From Nocardia alni (GTDB lineage Bacteria > Actinomycetota > Actinomycetes > Mycobacteriales > Mycobacteriaceae), in contig NZ_JAGPOX010000028.1 of the NCBI RefSeq assembly GCF_019038435.1, forward strand, positions 1 to 64,000: 64,000 bases of DNA. Direction: 5' to 3'. A program made the translations under genes and the position numbers. The notes beneath the pieces were generated by a model. That model was given only the letters and a program-made list of their open reading frames with translations. It had not been told where the DNA came from and searched no databases. Below are positions 1-8,966 of the stretch, in pieces; position 1 is the stretch's first letter, and the number at the start of each line of letters is the position of its first letter.

Positions 1-231
1 CTGCCCACCCAGCAGCAGTTCCATGTCGAGATCAACGGCCAGGCCGCGGGGCCCTACGCGGTCGACCAACTGCGCCAGCTCGTCAGCAGCGGCCAGCTGA
101 TCAGGACCACGAACGTCTGGGCTACCGGCATGTCCGGCTGGGTCGCGGCCGAAACCGTGCCCGCGTTGCAGAGCCTGTTCACCAATCCACCACCGCTGCC
201 GGGCACCCCGCCCCCGCCGCCCAGCCAATAG
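1..231 (+). CDS. C-terminal fragment of a GYF_2 (DUF4339) domain protein
   Basis: The reading frame is open from the first base to a TAG at 229-231, so the gene begins before the window. The visible 76 residues contain a GYF_2-type domain: a GPY motif near residue 17, a helix DQLRQLVSSGQ, then VWATGMSGW and a Pro-rich tail. In known proteins this domain often ends SPFH/virion-core-like (YdjI-type) proteins, where it is thought to mediate protein contacts. That assignment is supported here only by the two downstream genes, which look like YdjG and YdjH. The next gene starts 48 bp downstream on the same strand, so the three probably form one operon. The SPFH part itself is outside the window and is not seen. 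Confidence 0.7.
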   Translation: MPTQQQFHVEINGQAAGPYAVDQLRQLVSSGQLIRTTNVWATGMSGWVAAETVPALQSLFTNPPPLPGTPPPPPSQ

Positions 232-278
232 GAGCGGAACCCGTAGGCGTAGGTCGATAGGCCCCCGGGGGAACAACA

Positions 279-2450
279 ATGAGCAATCCACAGCAGCCAG
301 ACAACGGAACACAACCGGGTGAGATCCCGCCGGGCCAGGGGCACCCGCAGCCACAGTCGCCCGGTGGTTACCCGGCACCGCAACCGCCGGCGAATTACGG
401 TGGGGCACAGCCGGGTCGGCCCGGGCAGTACCCGCCGCCAGCGCCGGGATCCCAGCCTGGCGTACCCCAGCTCGGCGGCCCTCTGCCGCCGGGTTCGCCT
501 GCGCCCCAAGGCGGCAACTCGGTACCGTGGGAAACCCCGCCCTCGGCGAACTTCGTCGTCTCGGGCGATGCACCGGTCCCGCACGGGATGCCGCAGCAGT
601 CGTTCGGCGGCCCGTCGCAGCAGTATCCGAGTGGCCCGCCGCCGATTCCCGGCAGGCAGCAGCCTTTCGGCGGACCGTCGCAACAGTCGCCGAACGTCCC
701 GATCCCGCAGTCACCAGGTGCTCCTCCGCCACCCCCGGGTGGTGCGAATCCGGTTGCGCCGCCCCGCAGTCCATATCCACAGTCGCCAGGCGGCCCGCCG
801 CCACGGCCCGGTGCACAGCAGTCGTTCGGTGGGCCGCAGCAGCCCAATGGTCCGATCTCGCAGTCGCAGGGTGCCGGACCGCGGATTCCGGGTGGTCCGC
901 CCCCGCTTCCGGGTGGTGTGAGCCCCGTTGTTTCGCAGGGGGATTCGCGACAGCAGCCGGTGGATGGCGGGCCAGTGATGTCTGGTGCACAGCAGTCGTT
1001 CGGTGGGCCGTCGCAGCAGCCGCCGAATGGTCCGATGTCGCAATCGCAGGGTGGTCCGCCCCCGCTGCCAGGTGGGATGAATTCGGTTCCGGCGCAGTCT
1101 TTCGGTGGCTCGGCGTCGCAGGGGCCGAGCGGTGGATATCACCCGACGATGCCGATGGGTGTGCCGCGGATTCCGGGTGGTCCGTCGCCGGTCGGGGTCG
1201 TCGGGGTGAGTTTCACGCCGTCCGGTGGGCAGTCTGCGCCGCAACAGGCTGTTGCGCCTGCGAATCGGGCTGCGCCGGAACATGATCGGGCGATGCTGCA
1301 CGCTACCGAGCACACGCGAACGTATCCGTGCTCGGCCTGCGGTGGGCAGCTCATGTTCGATATCGCCAGCCAGAAGCTGCGCTGTCCGAGCTGCGGTAAT
1401 TACACCGAGATCGACGCTCCGCGCCAGCCGGTGCAGGCCCGGGATCTGGGCTCGGCGATGGCGGAGTTGCGCGCGGAGCAGGCCACCGCGACCGGTCCGC
1501 AAGTTACCGGCGATCACGAGATCAAATGCCAGAGTTGCGGCGGCACAACATCATTCGTCGGCAGCTTGACCGCGACGAAATGCCCGTACTGCGCCACACC
1601 GATCCAGCGCGACGATGTGTACAACGCGCCCGCTCGGTTGCCGGTGGACGGCGTCGTTCCGTTCCGGGTCGATGAGAAATCCGCCAAGCAGTTGGTCGAG
1701 AAGTGGGTGTCGGGACGGTGGTTCGCACCCACCAACTTCAAGAAGTACAAGCGGGTCGGTTCGTTCACCAGCGTCTACCACGCGTATTTCGCCTACGATG
1801 CCGACACCTACACCTGGTATCAGGGCGAGCGCGGCATCGAGTACACCGAGACCTACCGCGACGACAACGGCGACCTGCAAACCATCACCCGGGTGCAGTG
1901 GTATCCCGTCCAGGGCGAGGTGGCCAACCAGTTCGCCGACGTGCCGGTACTGGCCAACGACGCGGCGAATCGCGACCGCATCAAGGCGCTCGAACCGTGG
2001 CCCATCGTCGAGGCCACCGCGTATTCACCGGAGTATGTCGCGGGGCATCTGGCCCGCACCTACGACCACGACGCCGAGGAGTCGTTGCCCGAGGCGCGCG
2101 CGGAGATGGAACGCGAGATCGAGCATACGGTCATGCGTGATATCGGCGGCGACCAGCAGCGCATCCACCAGTTGAATTCGTCCTGGAATTCGCTGGCGTA
2201 CAAGCACGTGCTGCTGCCGATCTGGCTGTTGACCGTCATCTATCTGAATCAGCCGTTCAACGTCTACATCAACGGTCTGACCGGCCAGGTGTCCGGTCAA
2301 CGGCCGTGGAGCAAGATCAAGCTGGCGGTGGCGATCACCCTGGCGGTGATCGTGGCGATCGTGCTGGTCGTATTGTTCATGAAGCTGCACGGGCACGGCG
2401 CCGCGCACGGCACCACCGGGGTTCACCACGTGTCGCATCGAAGGAGGTAG
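279..2450 (+). CDS. Zinc-ribbon membrane protein with a long Pro/Gly/Gln-rich N-terminus (YdjG-like)
   Basis: The 723-residue protein has three parts. Residues 1 to about 330 are low-complexity Pro/Gly/Gln/Ser sequence with repeated QQSFGGP and PPPLPGG units. Residues 351-372 and 417-438 carry two CxxC...CxxC zinc ribbons (C351, C354, C369, C372; C417, C420, C435, C438). The rest is a folded domain ending in one membrane helix at about 681-703 and a His-rich tail. The ATG at 279 follows a GGGGGAA purine tract. The double zinc ribbon, conserved downstream domain and C-terminal membrane helix resemble Bacillus YdjG, encoded beside PspA in a membrane-stress cluster. The flanking genes fit YdjI and YdjH. 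Function is inferred from family resemblance only. The repeats may mediate multivalent contacts on the cytoplasmic side. Confidence 0.75.
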   Translation: MSNPQQPDNGTQPGEIPPGQGHPQPQSPGGYPAPQPPANYGGAQPGRPGQYPPPAPGSQPGVPQLGGPLPPGSPAPQGGNSVPWETPPSANFVVSGDAPVPHGMPQQSFGGPSQQYPSGPPPIPGRQQPFGGPSQQSPNVPIPQSPGAPPPPPGGANPVAPPRSPYPQSPGGPPPRPGAQQSFGGPQQPNGPISQSQGAGPRIPGGPPPLPGGVSPVVSQGDSRQQPVDGGPVMSGAQQSFGGPSQQPPNGPMSQSQGGPPPLPGGMNSVPAQSFGGSASQGPSGGYHPTMPMGVPRIPGGPSPVGVVGVSFTPSGGQSAPQQAVAPANRAAPEHDRAMLHATEHTRTYPCSACGGQLMFDIASQKLRCPSCGNYTEIDAPRQPVQARDLGSAMAELRAEQATATGPQVTGDHEIKCQSCGGTTSFVGSLTATKCPYCATPIQRDDVYNAPARLPVDGVVPFRVDEKSAKQLVEKWVSGRWFAPTNFKKYKRVGSFTSVYHAYFAYDADTYTWYQGERGIEYTETYRDDNGDLQTITRVQWYPVQGEVANQFADVPVLANDAANRDRIKALEPWPIVEATAYSPEYVAGHLARTYDHDAEESLPEARAEMEREIEHTVMRDIGGDQQRIHQLNSSWNSLAYKHVLLPIWLLTVIYLNQPFNVYINGLTGQVSGQRPWSKIKLAVAITLAVIVAIVLVVLFMKLHGHGAAHGTTGVHHVSHRRR

Positions 2451-2453
2451 CCC

Positions 2454-3200
2454 GTGGCACTGTTGTTGTTGCTGATCGTGCTGGCGGTGCTGGTCCTGAT
2501 CGGCGGCGCGGTCGCGATTCTGGTCGTGATCTCTCGCCACCAGAAGCAGTCGATCGCCTACGACAACCAGATCGTGCCCGGCATACCGTCGAACGCGCCG
2601 TCATCCTGGGCGGGTTCGCACGACCCGGAGGCGAAACTGCACCGCCGCCTGCGCGATGCGGTCCGCGCGCTGCGCGCGGTCAACGCCTACGACACCGCCG
2701 CGAGCGTGCAACTGCGCGCGGGCCTGGAACAGTCGGCGGTGGCTGTGGACAACCACCTGGTCGCCATCGCCGGCATCCCGGAGCCTCACCGCGCCCCGGT
2801 CCTGGCCGAGGCCGCCACCATGGTCGAGGCCATCGAGTCCGGCGTCGCCCAATATGCGTCCGCCACAACCAAACCCGACCCGGTAGCCTTCGAATCGGGC
2901 CTGCAGGGCGTGCAGACCAGCGTCGACGCCATCACCCGCCGAATCCAGGCCCTCGGCCCGGGCCAGTCCACTTCCGGCCAGATCGGATTCCCGCAGCCCG
3001 GTGCCGCCGGATACCCACAGCCGCCCGGCTATGCGCAACCGCAGCCAGGTGGTGGCTACCAGCAGCAACCGATCAGCGGGGGGTACGCGCAACCGAGCGT
3101 GTACCAGCAGCCCCATCAAGGCACAGCACAGCCGAGCGGTCCCGTCCCCGGCGGTCCAGTGGGCGATTCCGATCCCACGATCCGGCGCCCGCAGCCCTGA
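2454..3200 (+). CDS. Small single-pass membrane protein, YdjH-like
   Basis: GTG start at 2454 with a strong AAGGAGG at 2441-2447 that overlaps the end of the preceding gene, so the two are translated together. The 248-residue protein begins with a membrane helix (about residues 2-25). A helical region follows, with the motif VPGIPSNAPSSWAGSHDPEAKLH and segments rich in Ala and Val. The C-terminal 75 residues are Pro/Gln/Gly/Tyr-rich, like the N-terminus of the upstream protein. The VPGIP...W motif and the position after a zinc-ribbon gene match YdjH-type proteins as I know them. Its biochemical role is unknown. A partner role in the same membrane complex as the zinc-ribbon protein is inference. 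Confidence 0.7.
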   Translation: MALLLLLIVLAVLVLIGGAVAILVVISRHQKQSIAYDNQIVPGIPSNAPSSWAGSHDPEAKLHRRLRDAVRALRAVNAYDTAASVQLRAGLEQSAVAVDNHLVAIAGIPEPHRAPVLAEAATMVEAIESGVAQYASATTKPDPVAFESGLQGVQTSVDAITRRIQALGPGQSTSGQIGFPQPGAAGYPQPPGYAQPQPGGGYQQQPISGGYAQPSVYQQPHQGTAQPSGPVPGGPVGDSDPTIRRPQP

Positions 3201-3923
3201 TCGTACGATCACCCACTCGGCCAACCGATCCGAGCACCCGACCGATGCGTGTCGGCCGCCATCATGTCGCGCTGGGTGTCGACCAATCCCAATCGCGTTG
3301 GGTCGGCGGGTGATTCGGATCCTGCAATCCGGCGTCGGCGATCGGCACTCACACCTGGTGCGGCGCAGAGGTAGCCCGGCACCATCCAAAGCCGCAGGGC
3401 CGGGCCGGGCGTCGCGACCATGGATGCGCGCCGCAAGCCGAGGCCGTAAAACACCTGCCGCCGAAGCAGCCGATCCACTTCACCCGCTGGTAGCTTTCGG
3501 TGAACGCCAGTAGTGTGCTCGATGCCCAGCACCGGTGTCCGATGATCGTGTCGGTTCGAGGAGGATTCGCAGCAGGATCCTCCTGCGGCTGGACTTCACT
3601 CTGGCGGGGCTGTGATCAATGAGCCGGGTGCCTTCCGGAGAACGCCCGCTGTGTATAGCCGATGATCGACAAATAGGTCGGCCAGGGACGATCTGCGGGC
3701 AGGATCATCTTGCGCGCTCGACCCATGGGTGTGGCGATTACTACGTCATGGTCGATTCGCGCCGGCGCGGCGATGCTGTACACGCCGATGATGGCCGCAC
3801 CGGCGTCGATCCCCCAGCCTCGCACCGCGACGGCGGCAAACTGTGTGCGCAGATGCGGTGGGGCGGTGATCAATGAGCCTGAGTCCGTAACGGCGTGCAC
3901 GTGCTTCGGCGGACTGCATTCGA
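3201..3923 (+). other. Gene-poor interval with diverged repeats of the upstream 3' end
   Basis: I see no convincing gene here on either strand; the open frames are short and low-complexity. The last bases of the upstream gene (3162-3192) reappear at 3309-3339 with 24 of 31 positions identical. The 14-mer GTGATCAATGAGCC occurs at 3612-3625 and again at 3866-3879, so a second repeat family is present. The interval separates convergent genes. Confidence 0.5.
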
Positions 3924-4907
3924 TCAGTCCAGCGTCGGCCAGGTTCCGATGACGGCGGTCGCGTAGAGTTCCTCGGATTCGGCGATTGTCGGCGTAAGTC
4001 CTTGGTGAGCAAGGATTTCCGTGGCCGCGGGCAGTTGCTCCCGGCTCGACTCGACCAGCAGTCGTCCGCCGGGGGCGAGCCAGCGCGGTGCGGCCGCGAC
4101 GACCCGCCGGAAGATGTCGAGGCCGTCCGGACCTCCGTCGAGGGCGGTGTGGGGTTCGTATTCGCGTGCCTCGGGCGGCATTTCGGCGATTCCCGCGGTC
4201 GGGACGTAGGGCACATTCGCTAGCAGAACATCCACGCGCCCAGCCAAATTCGATGGCAGCGGCGCGAACAGATCACCCTGATACACGGACGCGCCCAGAG
4301 ACTCGAGATTGCGGCGGGCGCATGCGACGGCGGCTGGCTCCACATCACTGGCCACCAGCTCGACCCGAATACCCTGTGCCGACAACTCGGTCGCGGTCGC
4401 CAGCCCGAGCGCCCCGCACCCGCAACACATATCCACCACGACACACGTCCGCCCCCCATGCGATGCGTCCGGACCGTCAGCCGACTCCGCCTCATCTCCG
4501 TTAGGGCCACGTGTCCCCGCATGACGCCCGGAGATGCGATCACCGGAGGTCATGGCAGTGCTACTCCCCGCCACAACGTTGCCGACATCGCCGTTCTGTC
4601 TCCCTACACCGGGGAACCCGCCAGCCACGGCGTTATCGTGCAGAGCCAGCGAAACCGCCTGCTCCACCAAAAATCCCGTGCGCTGCCGCGGCACGAAAAC
4701 CCCCGGCGCCACAGCGACCCGCAGACCCCGAAACTCCGCCCAGCCCAGCAGGTATTCCAACGGCGTCCCGGAAACCCGCTGTGCCACCAGAGCGTCCAGC
4801 TCGCGCGATGAGGTGGCAGCCTCCAACAGCAGCGCGGCCTCGTCCTCGGCGAACACACACCCCGCCGCCCGCAATGTGGCGACGAGGCCGTCGATATCCG
4901 GGCTCAT
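3924..4907 (-). CDS. HemK/PrmC-family N5-glutamine methyltransferase-like protein
   Basis: The 327-residue protein has the PrmC layout: an N-terminal helical domain, the GTPLEYLLG motif (about residues 46-54) and a Rossmann SAM-binding domain with VVDMCCGCGALG. The catalytic signature, normally NPPY, reads NVPY here. PrmC methylates the GGQ glutamine of release factors. The prmC gene itself usually lies beside prfA, which is not the case here, so this is more likely a paralogue with another substrate. An insertion of about 55 Gly/Asp/Ser-rich residues (about 96-150) sits just before motif I and is not typical of PrmC. The ATG at 4907 is taken as the start. The gene is a single unit, convergent with the upstream membrane module. 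Confidence 0.85.
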   Translation of the reverse strand: MSPDIDGLVATLRAAGCVFAEDEAALLLEAATSSRELDALVAQRVSGTPLEYLLGWAEFRGLRVAVAPGVFVPRQRTGFLVEQAVSLALHDNAVAGGFPGVGRQNGDVGNVVAGSSTAMTSGDRISGRHAGTRGPNGDEAESADGPDASHGGRTCVVVDMCCGCGALGLATATELSAQGIRVELVASDVEPAAVACARRNLESLGASVYQGDLFAPLPSNLAGRVDVLLANVPYVPTAGIAEMPPEAREYEPHTALDGGPDGLDIFRRVVAAAPRWLAPGGRLLVESSREQLPAATEILAHQGLTPTIAESEELYATAVIGTWPTLD

Positions 4908-5067
4908 TGCGGTGCTGTGCTCCTGCTCGTGGTCGAGGTCGTCGCTGTTTGTCCGTTCCCCGAGTCATCTTCGCAGCTGCACTACTGCTGTCGGTGGTAG
5001 AGGCCACTGTTTCGCGGCACACTCCCGGTCCGCTCTCGTTTGAATGGAAGCCGCCGTAGCTGGGTCA

Positions 5068-5151
5068 GATCCGGCCTCACGCTACATTTTGCCGTTGGAA
5101 TTGTCGGAACCCGGCGTTTCGAGGCGGGAAAATGTAGCGCCAGGCCGGATC
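5068..5151. repeat. 84-bp palindromic intergenic element, copy 1
   Basis: Imperfect inverted repeat with arms GATCCGGCCT-N2-CGCTACATTTT and its complement ending at 5151, around a central TCGGAA core. It lies just past the stop codon of the YdcF-like gene and could also form a terminator hairpin. Related copies lie at 11537, 38412 and 63317. Confidence 0.85.
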
Positions 5152-5155
5152 GGCT

Positions 5156-6037
5156 CTAGGAGTTGGGCAGGAAGACGTGCGTGGCATCGAGGTACATGCC
5201 GCGCTGGGCGGGCTTGGTCGGGGGAGCCAGCTGGGAGATGATCTCGTTGGGCGAGGTCATCGCGCCGACCACGCGGGTGCCGGCGACGATGAAATCGGTG
5301 ACCGCCCGGCGGATGTGGTTGGGGGAGGTGATCACCACCGCGCCGCCGATGCCGTGAGAGCGCATGATCTGTGTGCTGAACAGGGCGTTCTGCACGGTCG
5401 AACCGGAGCGGTCCTCGACCAGGATGCGCGCCGGCGCGATCCCGTGGCCGATGAGCCAGGTCGCCATGGCCGCTGCCTCGGTGATCCCGTTGTGCGGGGC
5501 GCCGCCGGTGACGACGACCGGCGACGCGGGCGCCTGCGTCGCCTGAAGCCACGCGGCCTGCAGGCGGTTGATCAGTTCCGGACGCATCGCGCCGTTGGGC
5601 AGCAGGCCGTAGCCGAGCACCACGAGGGCGGTGCGCGCGTCGACCGTCCGGGGAAACGGGTTGGGCGCCGTGCCGACGCCCGCGCCGATCGCGCCCAGCA
5701 CGCCGCGCGCGCCCGCGGCCATACCGGGATCGATGACGTTGAGCTTGGCGAACGCCATCTCCCGGGTGACCAGGTCACCGGCGTAGTCGGCCCAGATGGC
5801 CTGCAGGGCAAGCCCCTGCGGGTCGGTGGGCGCGGCGGCGACCATCCGGTGTAAGTCGGCCAGGCCCGCGATGTCGTCACCCTTGACGAATTCGGCCTGC
5901 GCGGCGATGTAGAGGTTTCGGGAGGCGTTGTCGGCCGCGGCGTTGTCCGCTGCGGCGACCCCGGAGACGGCCCCTACCGTGACGAGCGCCACCGAACAGG
6001 CGGCGAGGAGGATTCTGATACGCCTGGCGAATGTCAC
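5156..6037 (-). CDS. Secreted or anchored YdcF/SanA-like DUF218 protein
   Basis: The proposed start is a GTG at 6037, preceded by GAAAGG 11 nt upstream. It gives a clean signal peptide (TFARRIR, then a hydrophobic core, then AVAAAD). An upstream GTG at 6112 would add 25 residues with no signal-like character. The mature part has about 100 helical residues, then a DUF218 domain with ALVVLGYGLLPNG, VVVTGG, ED(R)SGSTVQNALFS and VVITSPNHIRRA, the usual hallmarks of the ElyC/SanA/YdcF family. Family members influence envelope integrity, but the reaction is not settled. The gene is divergent from the folD-like gene, with about 190 bp between the two start codons. Confidence 0.8.
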   Translation of the reverse strand: MTFARRIRILLAACSVALVTVGAVSGVAAADNAAADNASRNLYIAAQAEFVKGDDIAGLADLHRMVAAAPTDPQGLALQAIWADYAGDLVTREMAFAKLNVIDPGMAAGARGVLGAIGAGVGTAPNPFPRTVDARTALVVLGYGLLPNGAMRPELINRLQAAWLQATQAPASPVVVTGGAPHNGITEAAAMATWLIGHGIAPARILVEDRSGSTVQNALFSTQIMRSHGIGGAVVITSPNHIRRAVTDFIVAGTRVVGAMTSPNEIISQLAPPTKPAQRGMYLDATHVFLPNS

Positions 6038-6229
6038 TGCTGTCGACACCTTTCGGACGAACGGAGTCTCGCATGTGTTGCTCGCAAGAGGCTCTAGCGC
6101 AACCGCACCCACGATACGGCCCGACTCGGTCCCCAGCCCGGATTTCCCGTTGTGACGTTTCCAGAGTGGGTGGGTAGCCGTTCAGTCCCGGCGTCGTTGC
6201 GGATGCGCCGCCCGATAGGGTATGAGGTC

Positions 6230-7081
6230 GTGGAGACCATTTCGCTGATCGGCAAGGACCTCGCCGCCGCACTCAACGCCGAGACCAAGCAGCGCGCCGC
6301 CGCGCTCACCGAGAAAGGGGCCGCGCCGCGGCTGGTGCTGGTGGTGGCCAACGACGATCCGGCCAGCGGCTGGTACGTGAAGTCGTTGCAGCGTGCCGCC
6401 AGCCGCCTCGGAATCGACTGTGACACGGTCGATCTGGGCGCCACCGCCACCGCCGACGCGATTCGCTCCGAACTGCGCGGGCTGTGCGCCGACATCGCGG
6501 TGGACGCGGTCATGTTGCAGACCCCGCTGCCGGAGGGTGTCCAGCTGCAGGACGTCAGTTCAGCGATCGTCGCGGCCAAGGACGTCGACGGGGTGAGCCC
6601 GCACTCGCTGGGCCTGCTGGCCACCGGCCTGCCCGGCTTCCCGCCCGCTACCTCCGAGGCCGTCGTCGAACTGGCCAAACATCACCAAATCCCGCTCTCC
6701 GGTCGGCATGTCGCGATCGTCGGCCGTTCCAACGTGGTCGGCAAGCCGCTCGCACAGCTGCTGCTCGCCGAAAACGCGACGGTGACGGTCTGTCACTCCC
6801 GCACCACCGACCTGCCCGGCGTGACCTCCGCCGCGGACATGGTGGTCGCCGCCGCCGGCCGCGCGGGCTTGATCACCGCCGAGCATGTGCGCGAGGGCGC
6901 GGTGGTGATCGATGTGGGCACCAACGAGGGCCCGGACGGCACCATCGTCGGCGACGTGGACGCGGAATCGGTTCAGGGCAAGGCCGGTTCGCTCAGCCCG
7001 GTCCCCGGCGGCGTGGGTCCGGTCACCACCGCTTTGCTCATGCGCCATGTCGTTCAGGCCGCCGAGGCGAGCCGCGCCTGA
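6230..7081 (+). CDS. folD: Divergent FolD-like methylene-tetrahydrofolate dehydrogenase
   Basis: From the GTG at 6230 the protein has 283 residues, the normal FolD length. A longer frame from 6152 would add 26 residues unlike the family. AGGG lies 9 nt before 6230. The fold is clear: VMLQTPLP, KDVDG, the NAD(P)-binding GRSNVVGKP and the C-terminal PVPGGVGPVT. Two active-site positions differ from E. coli FolD. The YxxxK motif reads YVKSL, so the general-base Lys is replaced by Leu at that position. DGFHP reads DGVSP. In studied FolD proteins that Lys is needed for cyclohydrolase activity, so this protein may only oxidise methylene-THF, or may do something else. A separate cyclodeaminase/cyclohydrolase-type gene lies at 10762-11418. 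The 3' end is triplicated downstream. Confidence 0.85.
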   Translation: METISLIGKDLAAALNAETKQRAAALTEKGAAPRLVLVVANDDPASGWYVKSLQRAASRLGIDCDTVDLGATATADAIRSELRGLCADIAVDAVMLQTPLPEGVQLQDVSSAIVAAKDVDGVSPHSLGLLATGLPGFPPATSEAVVELAKHHQIPLSGRHVAIVGRSNVVGKPLAQLLLAENATVTVCHSRTTDLPGVTSAADMVVAAAGRAGLITAEHVREGAVVIDVGTNEGPDGTIVGDVDAESVQGKAGSLSPVPGGVGPVTTALLMRHVVQAAEASRA

Positions 7082-7266
7082 TCGTCCGTCTGGTCTTGGC
7101 GGTGTAGGCCTGGTCACCGCTGGCGTGCTTATGCGCCATGTCGTTCAGGCCGCCGAGGCGAATAGCGCCTCGAGTATCCGTCTGGCCCTGGCGGTGTAGG
7201 CCTGGTCACCACTGGCCTGTTCATGCGCTACGTCGTTCAGGCCGTTGAGGCGAATCGTGCCTGATC
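7010..7266 (+). repeat. Three tandem copies of the folD-like gene 3' end
   Basis: A unit of 91-92 bp occurs at 7010-7100 (inside the gene), 7101-7192 and, partly, 7193-7266. Shared cores include TGCGCCATGTCGTTCAGGCC. The second and third copies carry many third-position-like substitutions and in-frame stops, so they look like decayed duplicates rather than new coding sequence. Confidence 0.95.
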
Positions 7267-7276
7267 CGAAATAGTG

Positions 7277-7305
7277 GAGTGGGCGGGTGTGTCACCCGCC
7301 CACTC
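7277..7305. terminator. Bidirectional hairpin terminator between convergent genes
   Basis: Perfect 13-bp stem GAGTGGGCGGGTG / CACCCGCCCACTC with a 3-nt loop. It lies between the folD-like gene (+) and the L,D-transpeptidase (-). No long T tract follows, as is usual in actinomycetes. Confidence 0.7.
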
Positions 7306-7422
7306 GCCCCGGTTTTCGGGTTGCCGCCTCGAGTCCAACAGCCGGTCGACCCGAGCCCAACAGCCGGTTAGGAGACCTAACAGGCGGTGAACAAGGACAT
7401 CAGGCGATCCAAGTCTTCGGAT

Positions 7423-8178
7423 TCACCAGTGGGTCGTCACCGGATCGCCGATGCCGACGTTGTTGTAGTACCACTGGGCATCGGCGGGAGCCAGGTTGAT
7501 GCAGCCGTGGCTGACATTCGAATGACCCTGCTGGCCGACCGACCACGGCGCGGAATGGACGTAAACCCCACCCCACGTCAGCCTTTCCGCGTAATAGACA
7601 TCGAGGCGATAGCCGTCGGGACTGCTGACCGGAATGCCGATGGTGCTCGAGTCCATGATGACGTGCTGCTGCCGTTCCAGAACGGGAAACGTGCCGACCG
7701 GTGTGGCGTCTCCGGGTTTACCCATCGATGCACGCATCACACGCGGCACCTGACCGGGGATGAATACGGTGAAGGTGTGTGCGGACATATTGGCATCGGC
7801 GCGGGTACCGCCATTGGTGCCGAATTGTGCGCGCGCTGTGCCCGCGCCGACGGTGAATCGCGCATTGGCCGGAAGCATTCCGTCGGCTTTCCAGACCAGC
7901 TCCCGGTCGCCGTTCCAGGAGAATGCGCCGTCGAGCGGCCGATCAGCGTTGACCGTGACGGACCGCTCCGCCAGGGCGCGATCACTGACAGGCCGCGCGA
8001 AATCGATCGTGACCGGGTCGGCGACACCTACCAGCTGCCCGTTCGTCGGCGAAATGGATAGCACCGCTGGAAGCTGTATCGACGGTAAGACGAATGCTGC
8101 CGCGGCGGTACCCGTAGTGATCGCTGCGAGGGCCGCTATCACGACCGCCAGGAAAATGTGACGGGTCATCTTCCGCAT
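7423..8178 (-). CDS. L,D-transpeptidase, YkuD family, exported
   Basis: Makes 3-3 cross-links between diaminopimelate residues of peptidoglycan outside the membrane. The 251-residue protein starts with a signal peptide (MRKMTRHIF plus hydrophobic core, cleavage near AAAA). One Ig-like domain follows (about residues 42-120, with SISPTNGQLVGV typical of mycobacterial Ldt proteins). A YkuD catalytic domain then ends in HSAPWSVG...SHGCIN, with the catalytic Cys at about residue 226. Mycobacterial LdtMt2 carries two Ig-like domains, so this is a shorter version. ATG codons at 8178 and 8169 are both possible starts. The gene stands alone, convergent with the folD-like gene. Confidence 0.92.
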   Translation of the reverse strand: MRKMTRHIFLAVVIAALAAITTGTAAAAFVLPSIQLPAVLSISPTNGQLVGVADPVTIDFARPVSDRALAERSVTVNADRPLDGAFSWNGDRELVWKADGMLPANARFTVGAGTARAQFGTNGGTRADANMSAHTFTVFIPGQVPRVMRASMGKPGDATPVGTFPVLERQQHVIMDSSTIGIPVSSPDGYRLDVYYAERLTWGGVYVHSAPWSVGQQGHSNVSHGCINLAPADAQWYYNNVGIGDPVTTHW

Positions 8179-8335
8179 GGCCCCACCCCTTCGACTGGTG
8201 TGGTTATTGGACGTTTGTCTTCATGATCACGTCGGCCCTACGAAGAACCAAGCATCGTAACCAAATTGCCGCATGTCGCTACGCGACAATCGATAGCTTA
8301 TCCGCATAATCCCTCGCTATTGATAGGCGCCCTCG

Positions 8336-8929
8336 CTATCGCGCTCGCAGCCGGTGGTCACGGACGGCGATCAGGTTGTCGACCAGGCGGGGTGCGTCGG
8401 TCGCCGGGGTCAAGGGGGCGGACATCAGTGCCCGGATGTAGGCCGGGGACAGGATGAGCTCCCAGACGTCCTGGCTGTCCAGGATGGTGCATCCGCTCGC
8501 GGCCAGGGTCGCCTCGATCTCGCGCACGCGCGGCGCGGCGAATTCCGCGACGTCGACCAGTCCGCCCTCGCTGTTGCCTCCCGCCCGTGCCATCGCCCGG
8601 AAGAAGGGCATATGCCCGGGCTCGCTGAGGTCGGTGAGCAGGTTGGTGGCCCAGGTGAGCATGTCGGCGCGTAGGTCGCCGGTCGCGGGCAGTGGAGAGC
8701 GGGTCGTCAGCTCCTCGGCGATCGCGTCGATGATCAGGCCCTCGGCCGTGCGCCAGCGGCGGTAGATCGTGGCGACGTGCACGCCCGAGCGAGCGGCCAC
8801 CGCGGCGATCTCGATGGTGCCGTCCTCGGATTCCGCCAGTAGTTCGCGCGTGGCCGCGTGGACCGCCTCCCTGGTGCGGGCGGTGCGGCCGCCGGGGCGG
8901 GTGACTCCTGTCGCTTGGGCCATGACCAC
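8336..8929 (-). CDS. TetR/AcrR-family repressor
   Basis: The 197-residue protein has an N-terminal TetR DNA-binding domain: ATRELLAE, then the helix-turn-helix with IAAVAARSGVHVATIYRRW at about residues 41-59. An all-helical ligand-binding domain with the TetR_C length follows. It is divergent from the FAD monooxygenase gene at 9036. The 106-bp space between them holds a perfect palindrome (8967-8982) that could be its operator. The likely role is ligand-relieved repression of the monooxygenase and of itself. The ligand is unknown. The start may be ATG 8929 or 8923. Confidence 0.88.
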   Translation of the reverse strand: MVMAQATGVTRPGGRTARTREAVHAATRELLAESEDGTIEIAAVAARSGVHVATIYRRWRTAEGLIIDAIAEELTTRSPLPATGDLRADMLTWATNLLTDLSEPGHMPFFRAMARAGGNSEGGLVDVAEFAAPRVREIEATLAASGCTILDSQDVWELILSPAYIRALMSAPLTPATDAPRLVDNLIAVRDHRLRAR

Positions 8930-8966
8930 AGACTAACGCGAACCTATTGCATTTGCATGCTAGGAG

